64,000 nucleotides of DNA from Paragorgia papillata (GCA_035771165.1 JAWNZC010000314.1:5212001-5276000), one strand, 5' to 3'. Positions 1-11,324 are shown, numbered from the stretch's first letter. The notes: generated by a model not told the origin, from the sequence alone. Numbers and translations are program-made.

Positions 1-163
1 TAAACTATATAAATTATCGTATACTACATAGATAGTCGCTAATATCCATGTTAAAAAAATTCTTAAAAACGCTAGTCTTAAAATTTGACAATGTTTGCAA
101 TTCACGCAGTTCTTTAGGTAGGTTGTTTCATTCCATAGCAGCATATATACCTTACACAAATAC

Positions 164-2326
164 CTGAAAATATGCGTGAGTTCCATTGTTCTCAATTGCG
201 AGCTCAGAAGCAATTTCTAGAAATTTCTCAAATGTCTGGTAATGGACATTATAGGATGGCTTCCAGCCACCATCTTGGAATGTCTCGTAGTCCTCAGCTG
301 TGTTGTAGTAGAGGAATTTCCTAGACTTCGACAATGACATGCTGTATTCGTCAGTTAGTTCTTTCGCTAGGTAATCAAGATCCCATTTCAAGGCTTGATT
401 AAAGAATGTACAGTTTTTTAGCAACACTGGTTTCTATAAAGCAAAGAAAGAAACGAGTCACAGACATAAAAAAAACCAAGAAAGTGAAATATAGAAAATC
501 ATCATGACCAACATCGTCGTATCATCACCACCAGTCATCATTTACATCATCACCATCATCATGACGAGCATTATCATCATCATCATCTTTCTCCTCTTCT
601 TCTTCCTTCCCTTCCTCCTCCCCCTTATCATCATCATCCTTCTGCTCTTCCTTCTCCTCTTCTACTCCCTTCTTTTTCTCCTCATTCTACTCCTCCTCGT
701 TGTCATTATCCTTCTTCTCCTCCTCTTCTTCCTCCTCGTTCTACTCCTCCTCCTCGTCATCATCCTCCTTCTCCTCTTCCTTTTCCTCATCTTATTCCTC
801 CCCCTCATCATCATCCTCCTCTTCTTCCTCTCTTCTCTTTCTCATTCTCCTCATCATCCTTCTCATCTTCCTCTCCATCTAAGGAAAAGTCCTTATCCTC
901 CTCCTCCTCCTCAACATCATCATTCATGATCATTCTTTCTCCTCTTCACTCTTCCTCCTCCTCCTCGTCACCTTTCATCATCATCCTTGTCCTCCTCCTC
1001 CTTTTTCTCCTCCTCCTCCTTTTTCTCCTCCTCCTCCTTTTTCTCCTCCTCCTCCTCGTCATCATCATTATTTGACTTTATTAACCTACTTTTATCTGTA
1101 TCCACTTCAAAGGATCCACTTGCAGACAATCCACGTTCAAAACTGGAGTTCTTGGAAACGAGAACACGCTAAGGAACTCGGGATGAGCCATATTCTCAGG
1201 TGTTTGATCGACAGTCGCTGTGCAGTCAGTTTTAGAATAATTTAGATAGACGATAGACGTGTTTATAGCCTGAGATGCACAAACTAGAAAGTTAACAAAT
1301 AAACAATATTAGAAAACATTATGACACTAAAACAAAAACACACAAAATTAGCGTCCGTCAAAGAACAGAATATTGGTGCCCATTTGGTACGTTAAGTGCT
1401 AGGATAAGTGCGTGCTAAGATAAGTGCGTGCTAAGATAAGTGCGTGCTAAGATAAGTGCGTGCTAAGATAAGTGCTTGCTAAGATAAGTGCGTGCTAAGA
1501 TAAGTGCGTGCTAAGATGAGTGCGTACTAGGATGAATACGTGCTAGGATAAGGGCGTGCTAGAATGAGGGCGTGCTGGGATAAGTGCCTGCTAGGACGAG
1601 TGCGTGCTGCAGGTGTGAGTGAGTACGTACGTACGTTGAACTCGCCATTTCTTTAGTAATAACATTATTTTGCTAAAAAGTTCACATAATTAACTCCATA
1701 CGGCGAGTTTCTGGGTGTTGCGCGCGCATAATTTTTCAAAAAACCGGCAAACTCCACTCAAAGTAAACACACTATTTAAAATCAACACAGTATAGATACA
1801 GTTTCTGGATGTTTAACACTGTTATTCTGCTGTTGTTGGCTCGCTAGCAAGTCTGTTTGACATTGCTTATTTTGTGGGGAGCCCGCCAAGAGCCCGCCAA
1901 TTCCTTTGCAAAATGATGCGTGCGCTGAAATTCGCCAATTGATAAAAAATATTAACATCCGTAGTACATCGAATATATTTTGGTAAGCTGTTTTCCAGAA
2001 TAAGCAAAACTATTTTTTGATATATTTTATATATATATATTCAAAGAATAAAACTATTTTTCATGAATTCTGTAAGTGAATTAGAAAGAAATGAACAATA
2101 AGAGAGTTGTGGGATTCAGATTGTGAGTTAATTTGAACGGGGTAATTATTTTGAAATAAGCAGTTATTTGTTGTTCTTTCTTACCAGTGTAGCCCCAATG
2201 GCAATAAACAATAAATAGAAAAAGAAATGACAGCTTCAATGCTTGAGAAGTAACACCAATCTTCAAATGTACCATTGCTTTATTAAACAAGAAAAATATC
2301 GATAAGGAAAAAGATGAAGCAGACAT
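164..2326 (-). CDS. HIF1AN-like JmjC protein, 5' three coding exons (partial)
   Basis: Three minus-strand exons join in phase: 2185-2326 (from ATG at 2326), 1090-1217 and 164-433, 180 codons in all. Donors and acceptors are consensus-like (GTAAGA, GTAGGT, GTATTT; CAG, TAG). The last exon carries QALKWDLDYL, KFLYY and ends ...HAYFQ, which aligns with the N-terminal part of factor-inhibiting-HIF (ALKWDLEYL, KFLYYD, RLYLQ); the middle exon has FSFPRTPV where FIH has YSFPTRPI. The first exon adds a hydrophobic stretch (about residues 30-43, LKLSFLFLFIVYC) that human FIH lacks, so the product may enter the secretory pathway or be membrane anchored. Family role: 2-oxoglutarate/Fe(II) hydroxylase. 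The HxD...H iron-binding exons are left of the window, so activity cannot be judged. The exon 3 assignment is good; linking exon 1 is inference from phase and splice sites. Confidence 0.72.
504..1075. repeat. Homopyrimidine (CTC/CTT/CAT) low-complexity tract in JmjC intron
   Basis: About 570 bp of almost pure pyrimidine on the plus strand, purine (GAG/GAA/GAT) on the gene's coding strand. It lies between exons 1090-1217 and 164-433. Reading it as an acidic domain hits stops in all minus frames, so it is intronic sequence, not protein. Confidence 0.8.
1393..1612. repeat. 16-bp tandem repeat (GTGCTAAGATAAGTGC)
   Basis: About 13 tandem copies of a 16-bp unit. The left copies are nearly identical and the right ones progressively diverged. 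It lies in the first intron of the JmjC gene. Confidence 0.9.
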
Positions 2327-2526
2327 TTTGTGTGCATTACATGTACATGAATGCCCTACTTCAATTAGTGGGGAGGAAGAGGGAGTGAGTTGTACAACTC
2401 ATAACGTCACTTGATAAGCAAACGCCATTTTAAAACGTCATGGTTCGCATAGCAACAGACAAAACACTTTATCTATTAAGAGGTGAATTTTCTCTATGTC
2501 GCGTAAGTCTAATGATGGTATCTTTG

Positions 2527-2875
2527 GGGAGCACGGGTGGCGTTTGCTGTTAGGGCGCTGCCTCTCACCAAAACGTTAAGCCCGGTTAGACGGGGTTAGT
2601 ACTTGGATGGGTGACCTCTTGGGAATGACCCCGTTGTCGGGCTTGGACTCGTGCGAGTAGAGTTGTAGTTGATCTCTCCTGTGCTTCGAGGGTTTTTCGC
2701 CGGGTTCTCCGGTTTTCCTAACATCTTAGCTGTGATCCGTGGTCTGAACTGTGTTGTTGGCGGCTGCCTGGAGCGCCTTTGATATGCCTCGACGCGGCCA
2801 CGTTGATCTGCGTCCTTCGCAATTCAGCCGCTGGCTGCAAGTAAGGATGATTAGCCACCCAGTCCTCGATATACA
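2527..2875 (+). mobile_element. 5S-rRNA-derived SINE, near complete
   Basis: The head at 2570-2630 matches the 5S rRNA internal promoter (GTTAAGCCCGG, then GGTTAGTACTTGGATGGGTG). It is followed by a shared body with CGGGTTCTCCGG and a 3' segment (about 2735-2850) that recurs at 11325-11395 and 46215-46330. This is the pattern of SINE3/5S elements, not a functional 5S gene: the 3' half of 5S rRNA is replaced. Confidence 0.8.
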
Positions 2876-2950
2876 TTAATTCGTAATTATAAGGAAAATA
2901 CAAATCTTTCGATATATTTCTTAACCTCCAAATGCATTTAAAAGATATGT

Positions 2951-3372
2951 TAAAGTGCCCATAAACTCAAATAAGATATTACTGATATGGATTCTATGTA
3001 ACGTGAATAGTTGAATGCCAAAACATTTTATGACTTGAACTTCTATTTGTTGTTATATTGAGGTTTGTATTTCCAAAATGTTAATGAGGATGACGTCATT
3101 GTAGGCATTTGTGTGGGTTTTTTTTCTTTTCTTATGATAAACCGCTTGAAGATTTTAATGAAAAAAATGATAAAATATCGAATATACTATTCAAGTATTC
3201 CATTAACATGTGAATTGGGTAATATTTCTCGTGTACATAGACGTCATCCTCATTACCATTTTGGAAATACAAACCTCAATATAACAACAAATAAAAGTTC
3301 AAATCAAAAAATATTTTGGCATTCAACTATACACATTAAATAGAATCCATATGCAGTAATATCATACTATAG
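2951..3372. mobile_element. Long-TIR foldback MITE, family A
   Basis: Left and right arms of about 150 bp are inverted copies (TTTGTATTTCCAAAATG on the left, its complement on the right). A sister copy at 22209-22670 keeps the AAAGTGCC / GGCACTTT type termini; here the right terminus is lost. Confidence 0.8.
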
Positions 3373-3387
3373 TATTTTAAATATACA

Positions 3388-3460
3388 ACATGTTTGAGAA
3401 TAAGAAAGTTGCTCGTGTAGGTTAGAGTACTCTAACCTAGACGAGCAACTTTCTTAAAAC
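3388..3460. repeat. Near-perfect hairpin
   Basis: Two ~32-nt arms (AAGAAAGTTGCTCGTGTAGG and its complement) meet at AGAGTACTCT with essentially no loop. Confidence 0.8.
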
Positions 3461-3824
3461 CATTTACCTTATTAAATATACAAGCCAGACAAAAATGCCA
3501 AAATAAAGAAGTTTTGAGTGGTGAACCAAAACGAAAAGTTGTTTGAACTTGACACAATTTTGCTTTGATTTCTGTAAATATGGCCGATTCAACACGTTTG
3601 TATCATACCTACATTTATAATTATGGAGAATTTGTACCTTTCAATTTGTTTCTCAATTCATAAATGCAGTTAAAATGTATGTTGACTGAATAAGTTCGAC
3701 AATAAACCTAAAATAGAGAAGTTTTAAGTGGAAACCAAACCGAAAATTGCTTTGAGCGTTTTTCACTAAAAACACTTGACATTTTCCACTTAAGTTCCGA
3801 TCGAGAGCTTGCAAGGCTAAGGGG
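3461..3824. other. No gene seen
   Basis: AT-rich sequence with two diverged copies of a short motif (AAGTTTTGAGTGG at 3510, AAGTTTTAAGTGG at 3720). No coding signature, RNA gene or terminal repeat was recognised. Confidence 0.4.
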
Positions 3825-4330
3825 TGTTTACATGAGGCCGCGGCCTAAACTCGGACCGGCCTGGATTTTTCATTTCGGTTTTTGTTTACACGATGCCGGC
3901 CTTGAAATTATGTAGGCTTGGTTCCGCTGTTTGCTTCAATATGATTTGTGTCAATTGTCTTTCAGCTCGTAACCATTAGAGAATCATTATTTTATGTAGA
4001 TTAGACACCAATCTCATTTAAAACAACCTATTGAGTCTGAGGGGTGAAAGTATGGCCCGTTCCAAACGCCGCTCTTCTCATGCGCCGAACCTAATGCAAA
4101 TCAGCATAAACAAAGGATTTAGGTCATTATCATTAGGTTCGGCACATAAGAAGAGCGGCGTTTGGAACAGGCCTAAGCTTCTAATTATACGTCGGTTAAA
4201 ATGCCTTTTTTTCGTGGCCCGAATCGTGGGGACTACATGGAAAACCGGCCTCAAAATTTCAGTTCGGTCTAGCAGGCGACCTGAGATTAGGCCGACGTGA
4301 ACTGAATCTTAGGCCGGACTCATGAAAACG
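3825..4330. mobile_element. Harbinger-like remnant carrying a nested MITE
   Basis: The left end reads AAGGGGTGTTTACATGAGGC; a diverged inverted end lies near 4305-4330 (GGCCGGACTCATG). The left terminus resembles the TIR of the element at 42923-43743 (GGGGCTGTTTACATG). The palindromic element at 4052-4174 sits inside. Confidence 0.45.
4052..4174. mobile_element. 123-bp palindromic MITE, family B
   Basis: Inverted arms of about 45 bp (TTCCAAACGCCGCTCTTCT...). A second copy in opposite orientation lies at 25399-25524, which defines the element's limits. Confidence 0.85.
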
Positions 4331-5460
4331 ATCTACAGTAAAAGTACTACAACCGATCTAAAGTCAGTCCGGCCTCCGTTCCTGTCTTGAAGGAAATTTT
4401 ACCGAGTAGAAACCAACCTTTAATATCTAATACACCTTTCCTTAACGTTATAAGGTATTACATATACTACAATACTGTATACTCATGCGCACTAACCTCT
4501 ATCAACATATACAGTCAAAATTCAATTTATTTCATTCATTCATTAGTTATACCTGTTAAAACCTGTAGTCCCCAAATCTCGTTAATATTTATTTTTTTTC
4601 AGTCAGAAAGCGTTTTGCAAATTACATTATATGTATAAACCTGCCCATTTTGTTTTTGTATTATAAAAAGCATTGCTTACCGAACTTTAAATATTGTTGG
4701 ATTTCCCTTAAGAGTATATCCCAACTGTATCCAAATGTCTTGATGTATAGGTAAGACTATATACCAAACCAGAAGCGATACAATGAATGGTGTTTCAAGT
4801 ATTCGGATGAGACAAGTGCAAGGCTTGACTGGATTTTGACTTTTGTATACAAGGCTGACGTCTGTTATCAGCTACTGCTCTGCACCTGACTATCATAAAT
4901 CAATTAAATGGCAGGAAATGACCCCACAAATAGACATCCACCTCCACGTCTATATAGGCGTCTCTTTGTGTTTGGAGATTCTAATCGACGATACACCTGC
5001 CTGGAGACTCATTTAGATTGTGATGTTTCCTCGGGTAGAAGAAAGAATTTCTCATCTTTTTTACGTTCGTTTTCAGAGCACATTTTCTTTTTTTTAAGGT
5101 TAGGGTTAGGTTGTGGGGGGATAAGGGTTAGTATTTACGGAAAACAATGTTGAATGTAGCTGTGACGTAGGTACTCTGCGTCGTCTGTTGTCTCTTCTCT
5201 AAGATTACCCAGGGAATAACCCCAGATGGTACTCCGATGACCACTATCTATGCCGCGAATACGAGTAACAACGGCCTCGGTCGTCAAAACCATACACCAG
5301 AAATTAGAATACAGCTCTGAACTTCATTCTAGTTCATTATCTAAGTTGTGAGTCTTGATTACTGAAAAGTTTTATACAGTCAGAATTGACTGTTTGTTCC
5401 AATTAATCAACAACACCTAATTTGAGTAAAACCTGCAGGGAAGAGAAGAAATCAATATAT
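4331..5460. other. No gene seen; short telomere-like patch at 5095-5140
   Basis: Unique-looking sequence with no exon signature. At about 5096-5140 there are three imperfect TTAGGG-type units (AAGGTTAGGGTTAGG, TAAGGGTTAG), too few and too degenerate to call an interstitial telomere. Confidence 0.4.
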
Positions 5461-5464
5461 GCTA

Positions 5465-6135
5465 GCGCGGATACGAAGAATTGAGTGTAAACGTTCTTCG
5501 AGCTATTTTACTCAGAAAAAATTCTGAGCCCCCAAGCGCGACTCGAACCCACAACCTCCTGATCGCCTGTGAGACGCTACTGGGACTCAGATGGTTTGAA
5601 CGTGTGGGTCGAGTCCCGTCTACGACATATATATACAATACAAGCAGTTGCCGTATAAATCAATTAAGGTTGTCCTGGCCAAAGCCAAAAGGCTAAAGCC
5701 AAAAGGTCAAAGCCAAGCGCGAAAATGCTCGTTAATAATCCCCAGAGAGGCAAGTTTGGTTTATTTGTATGATTTTGGCCTATAAATATAGTAAATGTGT
5801 GCTGTGCATGTGCTTCGCTATTTAAATAGTAATTCACATCGTACTTTTCGCGCTTGGCTTTGACCTTTTGGCTTTAGCCTTTTCCCAGGACAACCTTAAT
5901 AGATTTAGCTGTATGTTATACAACGTTCAAATCAACCTAGAGTCTCAGTAGCTCAATATCGTTAGAGCGTCTCACCGGTGATGAGAAGGTTGTGGGTCCT
6001 AATCCCGCTTGGGAACTCAGAAACGTTTCTGAGTAAAATGGCTCGAAGAACATGCACTTACAATTATTTCTCTCTAGATATGTAAACGACACAACTATAT
6101 AGTCTTTTCAATAATCAAGACCATTACTATAAAAC
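5465..6135. mobile_element. Inverted pair of tRNA-derived SINEs around a central foldback MITE
   Basis: A minus-strand SINE (about 5481-5620; box-B-like GACTCGAACCC in complement, TTTACTCAGAAA motif) faces a plus-strand copy (about 5940-6075; GAGCGTCTCACCGGTGATGA, GTGGGTCCTAATCCC). Between them, 5664-5898 is a palindromic MITE (AAGGTTGTCCTGG ... CCAGGACAACCTT) full of GCCAAAAGG/CCTTTTGGC motifs. Confidence 0.75.
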
Positions 6136-6644
6136 TATGGAATGATTTCAGCGATGGAAGTACTGTACCAGGCAGAAAACGTAGTCGGGTGATAAATATT
6201 ATTATTGCCCAACTATGGAATGAACTAGAATGAATTCAGCTGACCTGCACTATAAAAACTTTCAAAAAAATGTAATTTTTCATGATTTTGACTATTATCT
6301 AGCCATCTTGTAAGCAGGTGCATGTAATGATTTTTCTTAAGTTCTCGAGTGGAAAGTCGATATGGAGGTTTATCCAATTTAGGCACAAGACATAATCCCA
6401 CAACATACCGTATCCAGTGAAGTGTTTTCACCTTCAAAAAAACATATTTATAAACAATATACTCAGTATCTCTTATGCTGCCGCAATTTTACCGGTATAG
6501 TTTCAACCGAGAAATCCAGCAATCAATAGTTTTTTGTCCGTTTTTGTAACTTTCCCTTCACGACTCGTTTGCATTGGTTTTTCGATGCTTTCGATACCGT
6601 AAGAGCCGGTTAGGTATCGGCTAAATGGTCCTAAATTGGCAGTA

Positions 6645-7006
6645 AAGCCCCGCACAGACGACAAAGTTTTCCTTGACAAGTTCCTTGGTAGCTTTCCTTG
6701 CTCGTGTGTACGATGAACAATTTTTTCCCCAAACATTTTCCTTGACAATTTATAATTGCTCGTGTGTACGCGGTTGGACAAGTTTTCCTTGACGGCAATG
6801 GTCGGCGTAATAAGCTTCGGAGATGATCTTGTCAAGTTTTCCTTGACGACTATACACATGCACGAACAATTTTCCTTGTTCAAAAGCTGGCATGACCAGC
6901 TTTTGAACAAGGCTCCTTGTCAAGGAAAAACTTGTCAATTTGTGTCGTACACATGCACGAACAAATAAAACTTGTCAAGGAAAACTTGGTCGTCTGTGCG
7001 GCGCTT
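6645..7006. mobile_element. Foldback element with iterated GTCAAGGAAAA motifs
   Basis: The ends are inverted copies (GCACAGACGACAAAGTTTTC / complement ending CGTCTGTGCGG). The interior carries at least six TTTTCCTTGAC or complement motifs in both orientations. Confidence 0.75.
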
Positions 7007-7939
7007 AAGGCTCGTATATATATTGACAGGCGATTGCTGCTGCAATTTTTCTTCTTTTGATACATCCGATTGAATGAATTGACTTATGAATATATTGAAC
7101 CTGCATTTGTTGAGAGCTATAGATGAAGTTCGATACCTTTGCGAGTCATACATCCAATGGCACTCATCAGTAACAGTGCGAGGAAAATCGTAAACTGGCA
7201 TGTGTAGAATACTATAGAAACGCCGCGAGCGAAATTGCCTGTATATAGTTTAAAAATTAGTGCAAGTCAGGTATGGAAACCGCTATAGAAAAATCACTTG
7301 TGGCATTTTATACGAACCTTTAGAACAAAACAAACAAAAACATGCAGATTACTATAGAGAATAACAATAAAAAACACCTGCGCTTTGGACAACGAATTAA
7401 AAGATAAAAAAATCGTCGAATTTCAAACAGAATTTTTCTAAGAACACTATAGAAATCAGGGTACAGTTTTATATCTAACCGTTTACTGTATATCATAATA
7501 TTACTGTAGCCAATATTAAACAAATCTTTACTTTTCGTTTGTCAAAATAAGGGAAAACGTTCATCGATCAGACAGCTTAAAATAAGCAACACAGCTGCGG
7601 GGTTCCCAGTAAACTATAGATGCATGCATGTCATTTTAAAAACAGAAATGAAAGAGATATGTCAATATACAAAAAGTTGGGTATGTTTTCATATAGATAA
7701 AACTTCATAATTTTTTTACATTGCCGAAGGCAATGGGACAAATCTAGCTGTTTAACTATATCGAGTCCGTAGCGACAACTGGACGCTTATCCAAAAAGAT
7801 TTCTTTTTTCTTTTTTTTTTTGAGCCATTTAGTCAAAAATCCTTTACATGCAGGCGATTTTTGCTGCGATCTTTCTTCTTCTGACACATGTGATCGAATG
7901 CATTAACGTACGAATGTATTGAACCATTTGTTCAGAGCT
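7007..7939. other. No gene seen
   Basis: AT-rich spacer. CAGGCGATTGCTGCTGCAATTTT at 7030 and CAGGCGATTTTTGCTGCGATCT at 7852 are related, as is the sequence after each, so this holds a diverged ~200-bp duplication. No exon was recognised. Confidence 0.4.
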
Positions 7940-8167
7940 AAAGGCCTGGCCAAACGCTTTCAACATTTCATGCAACATCGTTCAACATTGTTGAAGGCAT
8001 GTTAAACGAAAATTTGAACATGTTCAAATTTCGTTCAACATCATTCAACACCATTCAACATCATTCAACAGGGTGGCCAAACGCTTTCAACATGTTGAAT
8101 CACGGTTGAATTCAATAATGTTGAACGATGTTGCATGAAATATTGAAAGCGTTTGGCCAGGCCTTAA
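7940..8167. mobile_element. Foldback MITE (AAGGCCTGGCCAAACGC ends)
   Basis: Arms of about 80 bp are inverted, with TTCAACATTGTTGAA-type internal palindromes and an internal duplicate of the GTGGCCAAACGC end at about 8073. Flanks are TAA-like on both sides. Confidence 0.8.
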
Positions 8168-8310
8168 CACTGCTGGAATCAACCAAAAACGTCTACTCAA
8201 GCAGGGGTTTGAACTCGCACCGTCGTAGGATACCGGTCCGCCGCGAGCTATTAAGTTATGACGTATCAGACAATGTGTTCTAAATACATTTATTAAGTAT
8301 ACTTCAATTA

Positions 8311-8758
8311 GAGAGTTTTAGATTGATGTTTTTTCTTGATAACCCACTGATCTCTATACCGCAAAGCGCTAGAAACCACGTGACCAACGTCCAGCGGTCA
8401 GGTTACACGTCTGCGGTTCACGTTTGTACTGCTGGAACGGCTTCTTCAGGTAAGTGAATTACAGCAAGGTTTTTATGTAACTTTTACTCAACCAACCCAC
8501 GTTTGGGGTGTAAATTTATACTCTTACATGTCTGTTGTTCTTGAATCACAACGTTTTTGAATTGAACACTGAAGCTCATGTCAATTTTTGGTGAATACGT
8601 ATGAACGATTGAAAACCAAACATGGCGGCTCGCAACAAGTGAAAATACGAACGCCAATCTAAATGCTCTTTGAATCTAACCGCAAACGTCTAACCGCAAA
8701 CGTCTAACCGCGGTTTGTAGTTTGCGGTTATAAAAAAGAACGTCAATCTAAAACTCTC
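8311..8758. mobile_element. 448-bp MITE with TA target duplication
   Basis: Ends GAGAGTTTTAGATTGA and TCAATCTAAAACTCTC are inverted; TA at 8309-8310 and 8759-8760 flanks the element. This fits a Tc1/mariner-type non-autonomous element. Confidence 0.75.
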
Positions 8759-8769
8759 TATTAGGTGCT

Positions 8770-9112
8770 ACCCCGAGTGACGAACCATACTGCAAGGGTA
8801 TAACTAGAGAAAAACTCTACTTGCATGACCGCGGCTGGGATTCAAACCTGCGACCAACAACATAAGATGAAGAGTCGGGTCTCTCGATATTGAAGAAACT
8901 AGATTTCAGTTTCGAAATATCAAATATAAGTACCATCATTCCACGACCTGCTCCCAACTTGACCATGTAGCTCATGAGTCAGTAGAGCGTCGAACCGAAG
9001 GTCGCGGGTTCGAATCTCAGTTGCGGTCGAGTCGAGCTTTTCTCTACTTACCCGATATGGTTCGTCACTTGGAGCATAGTCAATCGAGATATGGTCTGGA
9101 AACTCGGCAAAC
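8770..9112. mobile_element. Inverted pair of tRNA-SINEs, family GACGAACCATA
   Basis: A minus copy at about 8773-8855 and a plus copy at about 8955-9085 (TAGCTCATGAGTCAGTAGAG, CGCGGGTTCGAATCTC, ATGGTTCGTCACTTGGAG). Same family and head-to-head arrangement as 59493-59762. Confidence 0.7.
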
Positions 9113-9911
9113 TTCAAAGCGCCTATAATGAGCTGTGATTTTATGTTGAACCGTACCTTACACCGTGCACATCCTTTGTTTTAGGTTTATTAATATTTAA
9201 ATAGCACGGTTGAGTGATTGAACTGAAACGTTGCTATTGGACAATTCGTTCATTATACTAAAATACAATGTGTTCAGTGACCGTACACCGTGCACAAAAA
9301 TGCATAAAGGCGAACAAAAAGATAGACCAAAGACTTTAGCTGAGTTTCCAGACCATATCTCGATTGACTATCGGAGTAGTACCTAATATCATTATCATGT
9401 AGAACTTGGTGAGCTTTAAAAGATGCAGAAAAACCGTCATGAAAACCAACTGACTTCATACCTTATAAAAGTGATAAAAGAACCGCGAAGTAACCACCGT
9501 AATAAAGTAACCACGAAGACTCAATCCAAATATCGTTAAAATCAACGGATTTTCTGGTTTATTTGTTCACAGCGGACCTGCGATATTCATAACAGGTCTA
9601 CGATATTCATATAATGTTCCTCTAAATGAAATTAAACTATTATCTTTCCATCTAAAAAGATCGCCTTTTCAAATTAAACTGATATGAAAGATCAAGAAAA
9701 AAAATATGAGTGGGTTGGATTTGCGGTATATTAAATCAACGTCCTATTGTATACAATATTATATATTGCACACTACTTACGATAAGTCAACATTATTAAG
9801 GCAATTTCTGACGATTTGGCGTAGGACATTATTTTGTTATTCATGAGGAAGTGGGAAACTCGATTTGTGATCCAATTAAGTCTCTTTTTCGAGAACTCTC
9901 CGCTTGACAGG
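9113..9911. other. No gene seen
   Basis: AT-rich spacer with a short fragment of the neighbouring SINE tail near 9340-9375 (TTTCCAGACCATATCTCGAT, also at 9083). Nothing else recognised. Confidence 0.4.
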
Positions 9912-11234
9912 ACAAATAGTCTGGCGTTAGACAAAGTAAAATAGTCTGGCGTTAGACAGAGTAAAATACTCTGGTGTTAGACAGAGTAAAATAGTCTGGC
10001 GTTAGACAAAGTAAAATACTCTGGCGTTAGACAAAGTAAAATACTCTGGCGTTAGACAAAGTAAAATACTCTGGCGTTAGACAGAGTAAAATACTCTGGC
10101 GTTAGACAAAGTAAAATACTCTGGCGTTAGACAGAGTAAAATAATCTGGCGTTAGACAGAGTAAAATCATCTGGCGTTAGACAGAGTAAAATAGTCTGGC
10201 GTTAGACAAAGTAAAATACTCTGGCGTTAGACAGAGTAAAATAATCTGGCGTTAGACAGAGTAAAATAGTCTGGCGTTAGACAGAGTAAAATACTCTGGC
10301 GTTAGACAGAGTAAAATACTCTGGCGTTAGACAAAGTAAAATACTCTGGCGTTAGACAGAGTAAAATAATCTGGCGTTAGACAGAGTAAAATAATCTGGC
10401 GTTAGACAGAGTAAAATACTCTGGCGTTAGACAAAGTAAAATACTCTGGCGTTAGACAGAGTAAAATACTCTGGCGTTAGACAAAGTAAAATACTCTGGC
10501 GTTAGACAGAGTAAAATACTCTGGCGTTAGACAAAGTAAAATACTCTGGCGTTAGACAGAGTAAAATAGTCTGGCGTTAGACAGAGTAAAATAATCTGGC
10601 GTTAGACAGAGTAAAATAATCTGGCGTTAGACAGAGTAAAATAATCTGGCGTTAGACAGAGTAAAATAGTCTGGCGTTAGACAGAGTAAAATAATCTGGC
10701 GTTAGGCAGAGTAAAATAGTCTGGCGTTAGACAGAGTAAAATACTCTGGCGTTAGACAGAGTAAAATAGTCTGGCGTTAGGCAGAGTAAAATAGTCTGGC
10801 GTTAGACAGAGTAAAATACTCTGGCGTTAGACAGAGTAAAATACTCTGGCGTTAGACAAAGTAAAATAATCTGGCGTTAGGCAGAGTAAAATAGTCTGGC
10901 GTTAGGCAGAGTAAAATAGTCTGGCGTTAGACAGAGTAAAATACTCTGGCGTTAGACAGAGTAAAATAGTCTGGCGTTAGGCAGAGTAAAATAGTCTGGC
11001 GTTAGACAGAGTAAAATACTCTGGCGTTAGACAAAGTAAAATAATCTGGCGTTAGGCAGAGTAAAATACTCTGGCGTTAGACAGAGTAAAATAGTCTGGC
11101 GTTAGGCAGAGTAAAATAGTCTGGCGTTAGACAGAGTAAAATACTCTGGCGTTAGACAGAGTAAAATACTCTGGCGTTAGACAAAGTAAAATACTCTGGC
11201 GTTAGGCAGAGTAAAATAGTCTGGCGTTAGATAG
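9912..11234. repeat. 25-bp minisatellite (CTGGCGTTAGACAGAGTAAAATACT), ~53 copies
   Basis: Uninterrupted 25-bp period over 1.3 kb. Copies differ at three places: ACAAAG/ACAGAG, AGACA/AGGCA, and the last bases ACT/AGT/AAT. The same core occurs once in dispersed ~100-bp MITEs (40063-40163, 54293-54393) and as a second array at 26080-26530. Confidence 0.95.
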
Positions 11235-11324
11235 TAATTTATTTCATTTATTTTCGTCAACAATAAAAGTTTCTTAAAAAACTCATTAATAATTCATGAG
11301 GAAAACACAAAGAAAAATCATAAC

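Noticed and set aside
504..1172. Acidic (Asp/Glu-rich) coding domain in the JmjC gene, or Leu/Ile-rich proteins on the plus strand
   Set aside because: The tract is simple-sequence DNA. All minus frames through it hit stops, and exon 1090-1217 joins exon 164-433 directly in phase.
2527..2640. Functional 5S rRNA gene
   Set aside because: Only the internal-promoter half matches; the rest is SINE body found in other copies.
5090..5145. Interstitial telomere repeat
   Set aside because: Only a few imperfect TTAGGG units.
9912..11234. CRISPR-like array
   Set aside because: The 25-bp units are directly adjacent with no unique spacers, and the context is eukaryotic.
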